Shown here: piece after piece, positions 9,182 to 17,435 of the stretch | Layout of the letters: each line of letters opens with the position of its first letter | How positions within the stretch are numbered: the stretch's first letter is position 1 | From: Plantactinospora sp. KBS50 | GTDB lineage: Bacteria; Actinomycetota; Actinomycetes; Mycobacteriales; Micromonosporaceae | Direction of reading: 5' to 3' | DNA length: 64,000 nt | Assembly: GCF_002285795.1 (NCBI RefSeq) | Contig: NZ_CP022961.1 | Span: 5,336,001-5,400,000 of the forward strand | Program-made: the position numbers and the translations under genes | The notes under the pieces: model-generated | The model's database searches: none | The model's input: only the letters and a program-made list of their open reading frames with translations | Told to the model about the DNA's origin: nothing

Positions 9182-10419
9182 ACGGCCGGGACGTCGATGA
9201 TCAACGCGTCGCCCTGGCCGCCGCCGCCGCACAGCGCCGCGGCGCCGGTACCGCCGCCGCGGCGGCGCAGTTCCAGCGCGAGCGTGAGCACCAGCCGGGC
9301 ACCGGACATGCCGATCGGGTGGCCGAGCGCGATCGCGCCACCGTTGACGTTCACGATCTCCGGGCGTACCCCGAGGTCCCGGGTGGACTGGATGCCCACC
9401 TGCGCGAACGCCTCGTTGATCTCGATCAGGTCGAGGTCGGCGACGGTGCGTCCGGCCTTGCCCAGCGCGTGCCGGATGGCGTTCGACGGCTGGGAGTGCA
9501 GCGAGTTGTCCGGGCCGGCGACGTTGCCGTGCGCGCCGATCTCGGCCAGCCAGGTGAGTCCCAGCTCGGTGGCCTTGGCCCGGCTCATCACCACGACCGC
9601 CGCCGCGCCGTCGGTGATCGGCGAGGAACTGCCCGCGGTGATCGTCCCGTCCGGGGTGAACGCCGGTCGCAGCTTCGCCAGCGTCTCCACCGTGGTCTCC
9701 GGCCGGATGCCCTCGTCCTCGCTGATCACCACCGGCTCGCCGCGGCGCTGCGGGATCTGCACAGGCACGATCTCCTCGGCGAACACGCCGTTCTTCTGCG
9801 CCGCCGCCGCGCGCTGGTGGCTGGCCACCGCGAACTCGTCCTGCTCCTGCCGGGTGATGTTCCGGGTCGTGCCGTGCCGCTCGGTGGACTCGCCCATCGA
9901 GCAGCAGTCCCACGGGTCGGTGAGGCCGTCCAGCGCCGCATGGTCCTTCATCGTGACGTCGCCGAACTTGTAGCCCTGGCGCTGGCCGATCAGCAGGTGC
10001 GGCGCGTTGGTCATCGACTCCATGCCGCCGGCCACCACGATGTCGAACTCGCCGGCCCGGATGAGCTGGTCGGCCAGGGCGATCGCGTCCAGGCCGGAGA
10101 GGCAGACCTTGTTGACGGTCAGCGCCGGCACGGTCATCGGGATGCCGGCCTCGACGGCGGCCTGCCGGGCCGGGATCTGGCCGGCGCCGGCCTGCAACAC
10201 CTGGCCCATGATCACGTATTCCACCTGCTCGGGCGCGACCCCGGCGCGCTCCAGCGCGGCCTTGATGGCCACCCCGCCGAGCCGGGTGGCGCTCAGGTCC
10301 TTCAGGTTGCCCGACAGTCGGCCCATCGGGGTACGGGCGCCCGCCACGATCACCGATCCGGCCGCCCGCCGCGTCCCGCGGGACTCGCCACGTTCGCTTC
10401 CTGCGCTGACCGTGTCCAT
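9178..10419 (-). CDS. Acetyl-CoA C-acetyltransferase (thiolase)
   Basis: A 413-residue thiolase that joins or cleaves acetoacetyl-CoA or 3-ketoacyl-CoA. The acyl-accepting Cys106 sits in [11 protein letters not shown], followed by NEAFA, the catalytic His in [16 protein letters not shown], and the second Cys in CGGGGQG. About 20 residues precede the usual thiolase start, but ATG with GGAGG upstream supports the start given. It is divergently transcribed from mce across 62 bp that contain a palindrome shared with other acyl-CoA genes. Confidence 0.95.
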   Translation of the reverse strand: MDTVSAGSERGESRGTRRAAGSVIVAGARTPMGRLSGNLKDLSATRLGGVAIKAALERAGVAPEQVEYVIMGQVLQAGAGQIPARQAAVEAGIPMTVPALTVNKVCLSGLDAIALADQLIRAGEFDIVVAGGMESMTNAPHLLIGQRQGYKFGDVTMKDHAALDGLTDPWDCCSMGESTERHGTTRNITRQEQDEFAVASHQRAAAAQKNGVFAEEIVPVQIPQRRGEPVVISEDEGIRPETTVETLAKLRPAFTPDGTITAGSSSPITDGAAAVVVMSRAKATELGLTWLAEIGAHGNVAGPDNSLHSQPSNAIRHALGKAGRTVADLDLIEINEAFAQVGIQSTRDLGVRPEIVNVNGGAIALGHPIGMSGARLVLTLALELRRRGGGTGAAALCGGGGQGDALIIDVPAV

Positions 10420-10453
10420 GGCTTCTGCCTCCGAGGGGTGCCGACCTTACGCC

Positions 10454-10467
10454 TGAACGACTGTTCG
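10454..10467. promoter_or_regulatory. Acyl-CoA palindrome, site 2 (thiolase/mce)
   Basis: TGAACGACTGTTCG matches TGAACGATCGTTCA at 11 of 14 positions. It is centred in the 62-bp divergent promoter region, so one bound regulator could control both the thiolase-meaB operon and mce. Confidence 0.5.
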
Positions 10468-10481
10468 GCCAGACTAACGCC

Positions 10482-10952
10482 ATGGCAGACAACTCCCGGA
10501 CCGAGCCCGCTGCGGACTGTGTCACAGACATCGGCCTGGTCCGCATCGATCACGTGGGGGTCGCGGTCGCCGACCTGGACGCGGCGATCGAGTTCTACCG
10601 GCGCGTCTTCGGGATGCGCTGCGTACACGTCGAGACCAACGAGGAGCAGGGCATCCGCGAGGCGATGCTGCAGGTCGGGCCGGATCCCGCGGGCGGCTGC
10701 GTGCAACTGCTGGCTCCGTTGTCCGACTCGTCCACGATCGCGAAGTTTCTCGATCGCAACGGTCCGGGCGTGCAGCAGGTCGCGTACACCGTGGCCGACG
10801 TCGACGCCGCCTGTGCGGCACTGCGCGACCGGGGCGTCCGGCTGCTCTACGCCGAACCGCGGCGGGGCACCGCGGGATCGCGGATCAACTTCGTGCACCC
10901 GAAGGACGCGGGCGGTGTACTCGTGGAGCTGGTCCAGCCGGCGCCGCACTGA
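10482..10952 (+). CDS. mce: Methylmalonyl-CoA epimerase
   Basis: A 156-residue VOC-superfamily enzyme that converts (2S)- to (2R)-methylmalonyl-CoA in propionate and odd-chain/branched acyl-CoA metabolism. Two betaalphabetabetabeta modules are visible: IDHVGVAVADLDAAIEFYRRVFGM (with metal ligand His24) and the second beginning VQQVAYTVADVDAACAAL, ending in GGVLVELVQP with the Glu ligand. RINFVHPKDAGG is a strongly conserved actinobacterial epimerase stretch. It opens the divergent partner of thiolase-meaB. Its last 68 bases overlap tail to tail with the oxygenase gene on the opposite strand. Confidence 0.93.
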   Translation: MADNSRTEPAADCVTDIGLVRIDHVGVAVADLDAAIEFYRRVFGMRCVHVETNEEQGIREAMLQVGPDPAGGCVQLLAPLSDSSTIAKFLDRNGPGVQQVAYTVADVDAACAALRDRGVRLLYAEPRRGTAGSRINFVHPKDAGGVLVELVQPAPH

Positions 10953-11844
10953 GCGCACCGGCGGTCCGCGCCCGGCCGGCGCCGGCCACCAGCAGCTCCG
11001 GCGGCAGCGGCGCCAGGTCCGACATCCGGCGGAAATCGCCCAGGGTGCTGCCGGTGCACTCCGAGTCGAGGTTGCGGGCACCCGCACCGGCCTCGACGTC
11101 CCGGCGGTGCACCACCCGGAAGTCGATCGAGAACCGGGTCCGGCCGGAGGTGTTCGGAACGGTGGTGTGCAGCTGCGCGCCGGAGAACGCCAGGATCCCA
11201 CCGGGCGGGGTGATCACCCGCAGGTCGGGGTCGAGCGGAAGCTCCGCCACCAGCCGCGGCTGCGGCCGGGTCTCGGTCTCCACCTGCCGGGCGGCCGCCG
11301 TCCGTCCGTGCGCCAGCCATTCCGCGTAGTCGTACTCCCGGGAGCTGTTCGGCGCCGCCGCCGCGAAGTACGCCGGGTGGAAGGCCATCACGTTGTCCTC
11401 GGCCACCTCGTACACCGGCAGCCAGTAGTTCACCTGGCACATCGGCGCGGAGAACCAGGTGTCCCGGTGCGGGCTGAACTGGAGGGTCAGCCCGGCATTG
11501 AGGTACTCGCTGGTCATGGTCCGCAGCCGGGGTACGTCGAAGTACGTCTCGGCCGGATCGGCGCCCAGGTCGGCGAGGATCCCGCGGACCAGGTCGGTGC
11601 TGCGCGGGTGGTTGGTGAAGGCCGGCTTGAGACCGGCCAGGATGTCGACGTACGCCTGCCGGCCGAGATGCCGCTGCGCCAGCGGCGGCGGATGCGGCGC
11701 GAAGGCCCGCTCCACCATCTCCCGGGCGAACGCCACCAGCGCCATCGAACGCGCGGTGGCCGGGTACACCACGAGGTCACCGCCGAACAGCCGGGACCGG
11801 CGTTCGTCGTCGCTGAACGGGGGGTCGAAATACAGAACGGTCAT
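10885..11844 (-). CDS. 2OG-Fe(II) (phytanoyl-CoA-like) oxygenase
   Basis: A 319-residue protein with the facial triad of non-haem Fe(II)/2-oxoglutarate oxygenases: H126-x-D128 in SPHRDTW, distal His226 in GAQLHTTVPN, and the 2OG-binding Arg237 in TRFSIDFR. Such enzymes hydroxylate or otherwise oxidise small molecules, acyl chains or amino acids; the substrate cannot be told from sequence. The C-terminal ~40 residues are Pro/Arg/Ala-rich and overlap the 3' end of mce, so they may be a recent extension. Divergent from the LLM oxidoreductase gene. Confidence 0.75.
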   Translation of the reverse strand: MTVLYFDPPFSDDERRSRLFGGDLVVYPATARSMALVAFAREMVERAFAPHPPPLAQRHLGRQAYVDILAGLKPAFTNHPRSTDLVRGILADLGADPAETYFDVPRLRTMTSEYLNAGLTLQFSPHRDTWFSAPMCQVNYWLPVYEVAEDNVMAFHPAYFAAAAPNSSREYDYAEWLAHGRTAAARQVETETRPQPRLVAELPLDPDLRVITPPGGILAFSGAQLHTTVPNTSGRTRFSIDFRVVHRRDVEAGAGARNLDSECTGSTLGDFRRMSDLAPLPPELLVAGAGRARTAGALSAAPAGPAPRVHRPRPSGARS

Positions 11845-11967
11845 CGCCGCCTCCGGGACGGGACCCGACTCCGCGCCGGCCCCCGCCGGTCGTCGCGTCA
11901 GGCACCGACGGTCACGCTAGGCACCCGACCGGTCACCCGGTAGCGGCAGCGCACCGATCGGCACACG

Positions 11968-13068
11968 ATGTCGGTCATCCGACTCGATCGGGGCCGGGAC
12001 GGTCGCCGCCCGGCTACCGTCGCTGCGCGGCCACCAGCAGCGGATGGCCGGGGACGGGAGGACGAGATCGGCACCCAGCAGCAGGTCGAGTCGGTACCGG
12101 CGGCGCGCGCCGGGGCGCGGCGGCCACGCCCGTTCCGGTTCACCACCGGCATGCCGCCGCTGGATGTCGCCCCGCCGCGCTGGCGGGCGCGGCTGCGCCG
12201 GATCGAGGACCTCGGCTTCAGCTCCGTGTCGGTCTCCGACCACTTCACCGCCGGTTGGACCCTCGACCCGGTGGTCGCGATGACCGTGGCGGCCGAGGCG
12301 ACCAGCCGGCTTCGGGTGCTCGGGCTGGTCCTCTGCAACGACTTCCGGCACCCCGCCGTACTGCATCGGGCGCTGGCGAACCTGGACGTGTTCTCCGGCG
12401 GCCGGCTGGAGATCGGACTGGGCGCCGGCTGGCAGCGCGACGACCACGACGCGCTCGGCCTGCCGTTCGATCCCCCGGCGGTCCGGATCGACCGGCTGGC
12501 CGAGTCCGTGCGCCTGCTGCGCGACCTCTTCGGGGACCGGCCGGTCACGGCGGCCGGCCGGCACTACCGCGTCACCGCTCTGGCCGGGCTGCCCCGCCCG
12601 GCGCAGCGACCGCACCCGCCGCTGCTGGTCGGCGGCGGTGGGCGCCGGATCCTGGAGCTGGCCGGCCGGTCCGCCGACATCGTGGGCATCAACCCGCGGC
12701 TGGCCGGCGACGTGGATCCGCTCACGGCCGCCGCCGACCTGGGCGCCGAGGAGTTGGACCGGAAGCTGGGCTGGGTACGCGCGGCCGCCCGGTCGGCCGG
12801 ACGCGATCCGGCCGGACTGGAATTCCAGCTCCGGATGTTCGACGTCCGGGTGCGGCACCGCGGGTCGGAGCACCGCTGCACGTCCAGCCACGCCCGGCGG
12901 CTGCCGGCCGAGGCGCTGGCCGGGTCGCCGGTGGTGCTGCACGGCGACGTACCGGCCTGCGTGGATCGGCTGCTGGCGCTGCGCGACCGGTTCGGGATCA
13001 GCTACCTGCACCTGGGCGGCAACCTCGACGCCGCGGCGCCGATCGTGGCGCGGCTGGCCGGACGTTGA
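11968..13068 (+). CDS. LLM-class F420-dependent oxidoreductase
   Basis: A luciferase-like monooxygenase-fold flavin/F420 oxidoreductase. The barrel starts at FRFTTGMPPL, about residue 55, and continues with SVSVSDHFTAGWTLDPVVAM, FSGGRLEIGLGAGWQRDDHDALG and PLLVGGGGRRILELAGRSADIVGI. These match the subfamily often named MSMEG_2516-like, which uses F420 in actinobacteria. Length is 366 residues from the ATG given, but the first ~50 are Arg/Ala-rich and the true start could be downstream. Substrate unknown. Transcribed divergently from the 2OG oxygenase gene, so the two may act together. Confidence 0.8.
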   Translation: MSVIRLDRGRDGRRPATVAARPPAADGRGREDEIGTQQQVESVPAARAGARRPRPFRFTTGMPPLDVAPPRWRARLRRIEDLGFSSVSVSDHFTAGWTLDPVVAMTVAAEATSRLRVLGLVLCNDFRHPAVLHRALANLDVFSGGRLEIGLGAGWQRDDHDALGLPFDPPAVRIDRLAESVRLLRDLFGDRPVTAAGRHYRVTALAGLPRPAQRPHPPLLVGGGGRRILELAGRSADIVGINPRLAGDVDPLTAAADLGAEELDRKLGWVRAAARSAGRDPAGLEFQLRMFDVRVRHRGSEHRCTSSHARRLPAEALAGSPVVLHGDVPACVDRLLALRDRFGISYLHLGGNLDAAAPIVARLAGR

Positions 13069-13172
13069 CGCCCGCATCGGGCCACCGGCACCCACACCCG
13101 GCCGCACCAGCCGCGGGCCGCCGGCACCCGCACCAGGCCCGGGCCGCCACCGGCACCCGCAGCCGGCCCGAG

Positions 13173-13194
13173 CCGCCGGTGGCGGCACCGGCGG
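13173..13194. terminator. Hairpin terminator after LLM oxidoreductase
   Basis: CCGCCGGTG pairs perfectly with CACCGGCGG over a GCGG loop (9-bp stem), about 105 bases after the LLM stop. No U-run follows, as is usual in GC-rich actinobacteria. Confidence 0.55.
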
Positions 13195-13557
13195 GGCACG
13201 GAGTGGGCCGGGACGTGATCGACGGGTTTCTCGGCGGGTGTGCGGATGATCGCCGGCCGGTGCCGGCGATCGCCCGGCCCCGATCATCCGAACGTCCGGC
13301 ATTCACTTTCCGGCAACGCTTTATCCGGCCGATCGGCTTATCCGCGAGCATCCATTCCGGCCCGAAAGCGTCGCGCCGGCGATTTCGACCGCCGATGCGG
13401 CGCCGGCGGACGGGTCGACGATCGCCGCCAGGCCGCCTCGGTACGGCCCGGAGCTGCCAAGATCGTCCGAACGGCGGGTGCGGGATCCGCCGCACAGCCG
13501 GGTCGACACGAACCGGCGGCGCGGTCTCCGTACGCTTGGGATAGCGCCCACACGGCT

Positions 13558-13586
13558 CTTGCGAAGCCCCCTGGGGCGTCTGCAAG
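13558..13586 (+). promoter_or_regulatory. Nested leader hairpin before coiled-coil gene
   Basis: CTTGC-gaa-GCCCC-ct-GGGGC-gtct-GCAAG forms two stacked stems that end ten bases before the ATG, where a ribosome site would be expected and none is visible. It may affect translation initiation or lie at the transcript 5' end. Confidence 0.4.
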
Positions 13587-13595
13587 TATGTGCCA

Positions 13596-14891
13596 ATGCC
13601 CCAGCAGCAGTCCTCCCCTCTGGCGTTCTTCGATAACGCCAACACACAACCTGACTTCACTATCCAGCTCCGCGGATACGACCGGGCGCAGGTCGACGAC
13701 TTCGTCGGCCGGCTGAACGGCGCGCTGAGCCAGTCCGAACAGGCCCGCGGCGAGGCCGAGCAGCGGATGAACGACGCGCAGCGCCGGCTGCGCCAGGCCG
13801 AGCAGCGGTTGGCCGCGGTCGAGCAGAAGCTCACCGAGACCAACAAGCAGCTTGAGGAGAACAGTCGACCCACCCTCGCCGGTCTGGGCACCCGGGTCGA
13901 GCAGATTCTGCGGCTCGCCGAGGAGCAGGCCAACGACCACCGCGGCGAGGCCAAGCGCGAGTCCGAGGGCATCCTCTCGGCCGCCCGCCTTGAGGCCCGC
14001 GAGATCACCGACAAGGCCCGCGCCGAGGCGACCGCCATGAAGGCCAACGCCGAGCGCGAGGCCGGCGGCCTGCGTACCGCGGCCGAGCGGGAGGCCGCGG
14101 AGGTCCGGGTGCAGGCCCGGCGCGAGGCCGACACGCTGCGCGCCGACGCCGAGCGCGAGACCAAGCAGTTGCGCACCGTCACGGCGCACGAGGTCGCCGA
14201 GCTGAAGTCGATGGTGGAGCGCGAGGTGTCGACGCTGCGCGCCACCGCGGAGCGCGAGATCACCCAGTTGCGGGCGAAGGCGGCCCGGGACGCCGAGGAG
14301 AAGCGGGCCGAGGCGACCAAGCTGCTCACCGACGCGCGGGACAAGCGCGACAAGGACCTCCAGGCCCTCGAACTCCAGCTGGCCGAGCGGCGGGAGCGGG
14401 CCGAGCGGGAGGAGTCCGAACGGCACGCGGCCCAGGTTACCCAGACCCAGCGGCTGGTGGCCGAGGCCGAGCAGCGGGCCACCGCGGCGCAGGAGCGGGC
14501 CAAGGAGATCGAGCAGCGCGCCGAGGCACGGCGGGTGGAGTCGGAACGGTCCTCCGCCGAGATGCTCGCGAAGGCCCGGGCCGAGTCGGAGCGGACCCTG
14601 GGCGACGCCCGCAGCGAGGCCAACCGGGTGCTCAACGAGGCCCGCACCGAGGCCGAGCTGACCACGCAGGCCGCCCGGCGCGAGGTCGAGGACCTCACCC
14701 GGCAGAAGGACGCGGTCACCTCGCAGCTCGGCCAGATGCTCTCCGGCCTGGCCGGGATCGTGCCGACGGTGGGCAAGGCCGCCGACGGGTCGGCCGACCA
14801 GCAGGCCGCCGAGGGCAAGGGTGACAAGCCCGCCGCCGAGGCCGCCAAGCAGGCCGCCGAGCAGAAGGTCGCCGCCGAGACGGCCGGCTGA
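13596..14891 (+). CDS. DivIVA-domain coiled-coil protein (Scy/FilP-like), first copy
   Basis: A 431-residue coiled-coil protein. Residues ~23-41 (FTIQLRGYDRAQVDDFVGRL) are the N-terminal DivIVA membrane/polarity motif; residues ~45-390 are almost pure heptad coiled coil rich in Ala, Glu and Arg, and the tail is Ala/Lys-rich. It resembles the polar scaffold proteins Scy and FilP that organise tip growth in Streptomyces, where I recall those genes lying next to mce and the thiolase gene; here mce is 2.6 kb away. A GTG two codons upstream is an alternative start. Followed by a second protein of the same design. Confidence 0.8.
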   Translation: MPQQQSSPLAFFDNANTQPDFTIQLRGYDRAQVDDFVGRLNGALSQSEQARGEAEQRMNDAQRRLRQAEQRLAAVEQKLTETNKQLEENSRPTLAGLGTRVEQILRLAEEQANDHRGEAKRESEGILSAARLEAREITDKARAEATAMKANAEREAGGLRTAAEREAAEVRVQARREADTLRADAERETKQLRTVTAHEVAELKSMVEREVSTLRATAEREITQLRAKAARDAEEKRAEATKLLTDARDKRDKDLQALELQLAERRERAEREESERHAAQVTQTQRLVAEAEQRATAAQERAKEIEQRAEARRVESERSSAEMLAKARAESERTLGDARSEANRVLNEARTEAELTTQAARREVEDLTRQKDAVTSQLGQMLSGLAGIVPTVGKAADGSADQQAAEGKGDKPAAEAAKQAAEQKVAAETAG

Positions 14892-15147
14892 GCCCGGGGG
14901 CGCCCGGCCGGAACGTTCGCCGTACGGCCGGCGCCGAGGACGACGCTGGGTCCCGGTCGGCGGTGGTCATACCACCGCCGACCGGGGTCAATTGGGACAA
15001 GAGGGTCGTTACGGGAAAGTCCGGGAACCACCCACACCGGTAGCGCCGCGAAAGCGCCTGATCCGGCCCAATTCCACGGTGACCTACGTCGCATCACGGA
15101 CGTCCGTATCGCCGCGCGACGGGACGAGACGTGTGAGGATGGGAGGC

Positions 15148-17271
15148 ATGTCGCACGGCGAGGAACTGTTCGCCCTTGGCGGGGAAGTCACCACGGAGCC
15201 AAGCTTCGAGCCCGCCTTCCGGGGCTATGACAAACGGCAGGTGGACCGCTACGTCGCCCGGGCGGAGCACGAGATCGCCACGCTCGCGACCGAGCGCGAA
15301 CAGGCGTACACACAGGTCAACGCCATGGCCGGTCAGATCGAACAGCTACAGCGGGATCTGGTCAACGTGCGGCGCCAGGTGGGCATGGTGGACCGGGCGT
15401 CCTTCCGGCACCTCGGCCCGCGGGTCGAACAGATGCTCGCCATCGCCGAGGAGCAGGCCGAGGCGATCATCGGAGCGGCGCAGGAAGAGATCGACAGCCG
15501 TCGGGCCGACGCCGAGCGGGTGCTGACCGAGGCCCGCGAGCACGCGTCGAACGCGTTGCGCGACTTCGAGATCGCGCTGGCCGCGCGGCGTGCCGACGAG
15601 GACAAGGCCACCGCGGACCGGCTCAAGGAGGCCGACGACGCCGTCCAGGCCGCCGCCGACGAGGCCGCCCGGCTGCGTACCGCCGGCGAGGAGGCCCTCG
15701 CGCGGGCCGAGCAGGAGTCCCGCGAGCTGACCGAGCGGACCACCGAGGCCAACCAGCGCAAGCGGGCCGAGACCGAGAACTACGTCCAGCAGAAGCGGAC
15801 CGAGGTCGACGAGTACGTCAAGCGGCTGCGGGCCGAGACCGCGCAGTGGGTCTCCGAGCAGCGGGACGAGACCGACCGGTACGTCCAGGAGCAGCGCACC
15901 GAGATCGACGAGTACGTGACCCAGACCCGCGAGCAGGTCCAGCGGGAACTGCGGGTCTTCCGGGAGCGGGTCGAGCGCGAGGTGGTGCAGCGCAAGACCG
16001 CCACCGAGCAGGAGATGGCGCAGCGGTGGGCCGCCACCGAGCAGGACATCGCCAACCGGTTGGCCATCGCCGACCGGGAGGTGATGGCGAAGCGGGCCGC
16101 CGTCGAGGGCGAGTTCGCGCAGTGGCGGGCCGGTCTGGAGCAGCAGTACGCGGAGCAGCGGACCGAGGCCGAGCAGGCCGCCGGCAAGATCCGCAAGAAG
16201 GCCGACGCGTACGCCGAACAGGTCCGCCGGGAGGCCGACGAGCACTCCACCGACACCCGGCGGAGCCTGGAGGAGGAGATCACCCGGCTGCGCACCGAGG
16301 CCGAGCGGCACGCCGGCGACGTCCGGGAGCAGGCCGACGGGTACGCCGCGCGGGTGTGCCGGGAGGCCGACGAGCACGTCGCGCAGTCGAAGCGGCAGTT
16401 CGAGGAGTACGCCGCGACCGCGCAACAGCACCTGGCCACCACCCAGCAGCATCTCGCGGCCACCCAGCAGGAGGCGGTGACCGGCCGGCAGCAGCTCGCC
16501 GAGGTGATGCTGGAGATCGCCCAGGCGCAGCAGCAACTGGCCGACCTGCGGCAGGAGACCTGGGCGTCCCGCCAGCAGTCCGACACCATCCAACGGCAGC
16601 TTGCCGAGGTCCAGCGCCAGTTGGCGACCGAACGCGAAAGGCTCGGCGGCACCCAACGCTCGGCCGAGACGGCCGAGCGGCACATCGCCCAGGCGGGTGC
16701 CGGGGTGCAGCGGGCGACCGCCGGGGCCGGCGACCCGGGCACGGACGAACCGGCGGGCGTGGGCGAGACGCTCGGCGCGACCGCGGGCGGGCCGGCGCCG
16801 GTGACCGCCCGGGACACCGACCCGGCGGAGCCCGCCCCCGTGCCGGCAGGCTCGACGGCGAACGGCAGGGCCCCCGGCGCGATCAGCGATGACGACCCGG
16901 ACGGCACCGCGGCGGTCCCGGCGAACGCCGACGAGACCGTCGCGCTGACCCCGGTCGCCGACGAGACCGTCGCGCTGGCCTCCGTCTCGGACGAGACGGT
17001 CGCGCTGGCCTCCGTCCCGGACGAGACGGTCGCACTGGCCTCCGTCCCGGACGAGACCGTCGCGCTGGCCTCCGTCCCGGACGAGGAGGAGACCGTGGCG
17101 CTGAGCGTGACCGCCGACAACGCCGGCACGCCCGAGCCCGGCGACGGCGAGCCGGTACCGGCGAAGGTCACCGGCCGTACGGAGCCGATCGGCGACGTGG
17201 CCCGGCCCGGTCCGGACGACCGGTCCCACAAGCACAAGCGGATGGTCGACTCGCGTCGCCGGCACCGCTGA
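15148..17271 (+). CDS. DivIVA-domain coiled-coil protein (Scy-like), second copy with repeat tail
   Basis: A 707-residue protein with the same plan as its upstream neighbour: DivIVA-type motif FRGYDKRQVDRYVARAEHEI near residue 27, then ~480 residues of coiled coil with regularly spaced Tyr (RYVQEQRTEIDEYV, AYAEQVRREADEHS), and a disordered acidic tail. The tail holds five 10-residue repeats DETVALASVP before the basic end SHKHKRMVDSRRRHR. Probably a polar-growth/cytoskeletal scaffold. The start is uncertain: ATG at 15139 or GTG at 15133 are also in frame and GGGAGG lies too close to the ATG chosen. The frame is open far upstream but has no coiled-coil features there. Confidence 0.8.
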   Translation: MSHGEELFALGGEVTTEPSFEPAFRGYDKRQVDRYVARAEHEIATLATEREQAYTQVNAMAGQIEQLQRDLVNVRRQVGMVDRASFRHLGPRVEQMLAIAEEQAEAIIGAAQEEIDSRRADAERVLTEAREHASNALRDFEIALAARRADEDKATADRLKEADDAVQAAADEAARLRTAGEEALARAEQESRELTERTTEANQRKRAETENYVQQKRTEVDEYVKRLRAETAQWVSEQRDETDRYVQEQRTEIDEYVTQTREQVQRELRVFRERVEREVVQRKTATEQEMAQRWAATEQDIANRLAIADREVMAKRAAVEGEFAQWRAGLEQQYAEQRTEAEQAAGKIRKKADAYAEQVRREADEHSTDTRRSLEEEITRLRTEAERHAGDVREQADGYAARVCREADEHVAQSKRQFEEYAATAQQHLATTQQHLAATQQEAVTGRQQLAEVMLEIAQAQQQLADLRQETWASRQQSDTIQRQLAEVQRQLATERERLGGTQRSAETAERHIAQAGAGVQRATAGAGDPGTDEPAGVGETLGATAGGPAPVTARDTDPAEPAPVPAGSTANGRAPGAISDDDPDGTAAVPANADETVALTPVADETVALASVSDETVALASVPDETVALASVPDETVALASVPDEEETVALSVTADNAGTPEPGDGEPVPAKVTGRTEPIGDVARPGPDDRSHKHKRMVDSRRRHR
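16930..17079 (+). repeat. Five 30-bp in-frame repeats (DETVALASVP)
   Basis: Five tandem 30-bp units encode DETVALxxVx; the middle units are nearly identical at DNA level, implying recent expansion. A sixth partial copy (DEEETVALSV) follows. Confidence 0.92.
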
Positions 17272-17277
17272 CCCGCG

Positions 17278-17344
17278 CGACACACCTTCGGCGTACTCGG
17301 GGCAACGGGGATACCCGGACCCCGGGTGCGCCGACGTTGTGTCG
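17278..17344 (+). terminator. Long imperfect hairpin after the coiled-coil gene
   Basis: CGACACA...TGTGTCG (7 bp) and inside it TCGGCG...CGCCGA (6 bp) pair around a third stem ACCCGG-acc-CCGGGT. The 67-base structure starts seven bases after the stop codon and most likely terminates or processes the transcript. Confidence 0.45.
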
Positions 17345-17435
17345 GTCTTCCCGGTAGCTGATCTTCCATTCCGGGGTGACTACCGGGCGCCCGTCCGGCT
17401 ACCCTGCCGACAGTCGGCACAGCGGGGAGGCGCGG

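Larger units (their letters stand above)
13069..13595. other. 527-bp intergenic region before the coiled-coil genes
   Basis: No gene seen. It begins with GC-rich imperfect repeats around CCGGCACCCGCA, then a strong hairpin (13173-13194) that probably ends the LLM transcript, then less GC-rich sequence that should hold the promoter of the coiled-coil gene, and a nested hairpin directly before its start codon. No convincing -35/-10 pair was identified. Confidence 0.7.

Noticed and set aside
8210-10546. A single 778-residue fusion of MeaB with an upstream protein
   Set aside because: The upstream part is the thiolase gene read in the wrong frame; MeaB starts at the ATGA overlap with normal length.
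9172-11943. A 923-codon open frame on the plus strand opposite the thiolase, meaB and oxygenase genes
   Set aside because: Third-position GC bias leaves the antisense frames open; the translation is Arg/Gly/His/Val-rich with no motif, while the other strand encodes clear enzymes.
14821-15147. N-terminal extension of the second coiled-coil protein by 109 codons
   Set aside because: The open stretch overlaps the end of the first coiled-coil gene and is Pro/Arg-rich; the DivIVA motif begins after the ATG at 15148.
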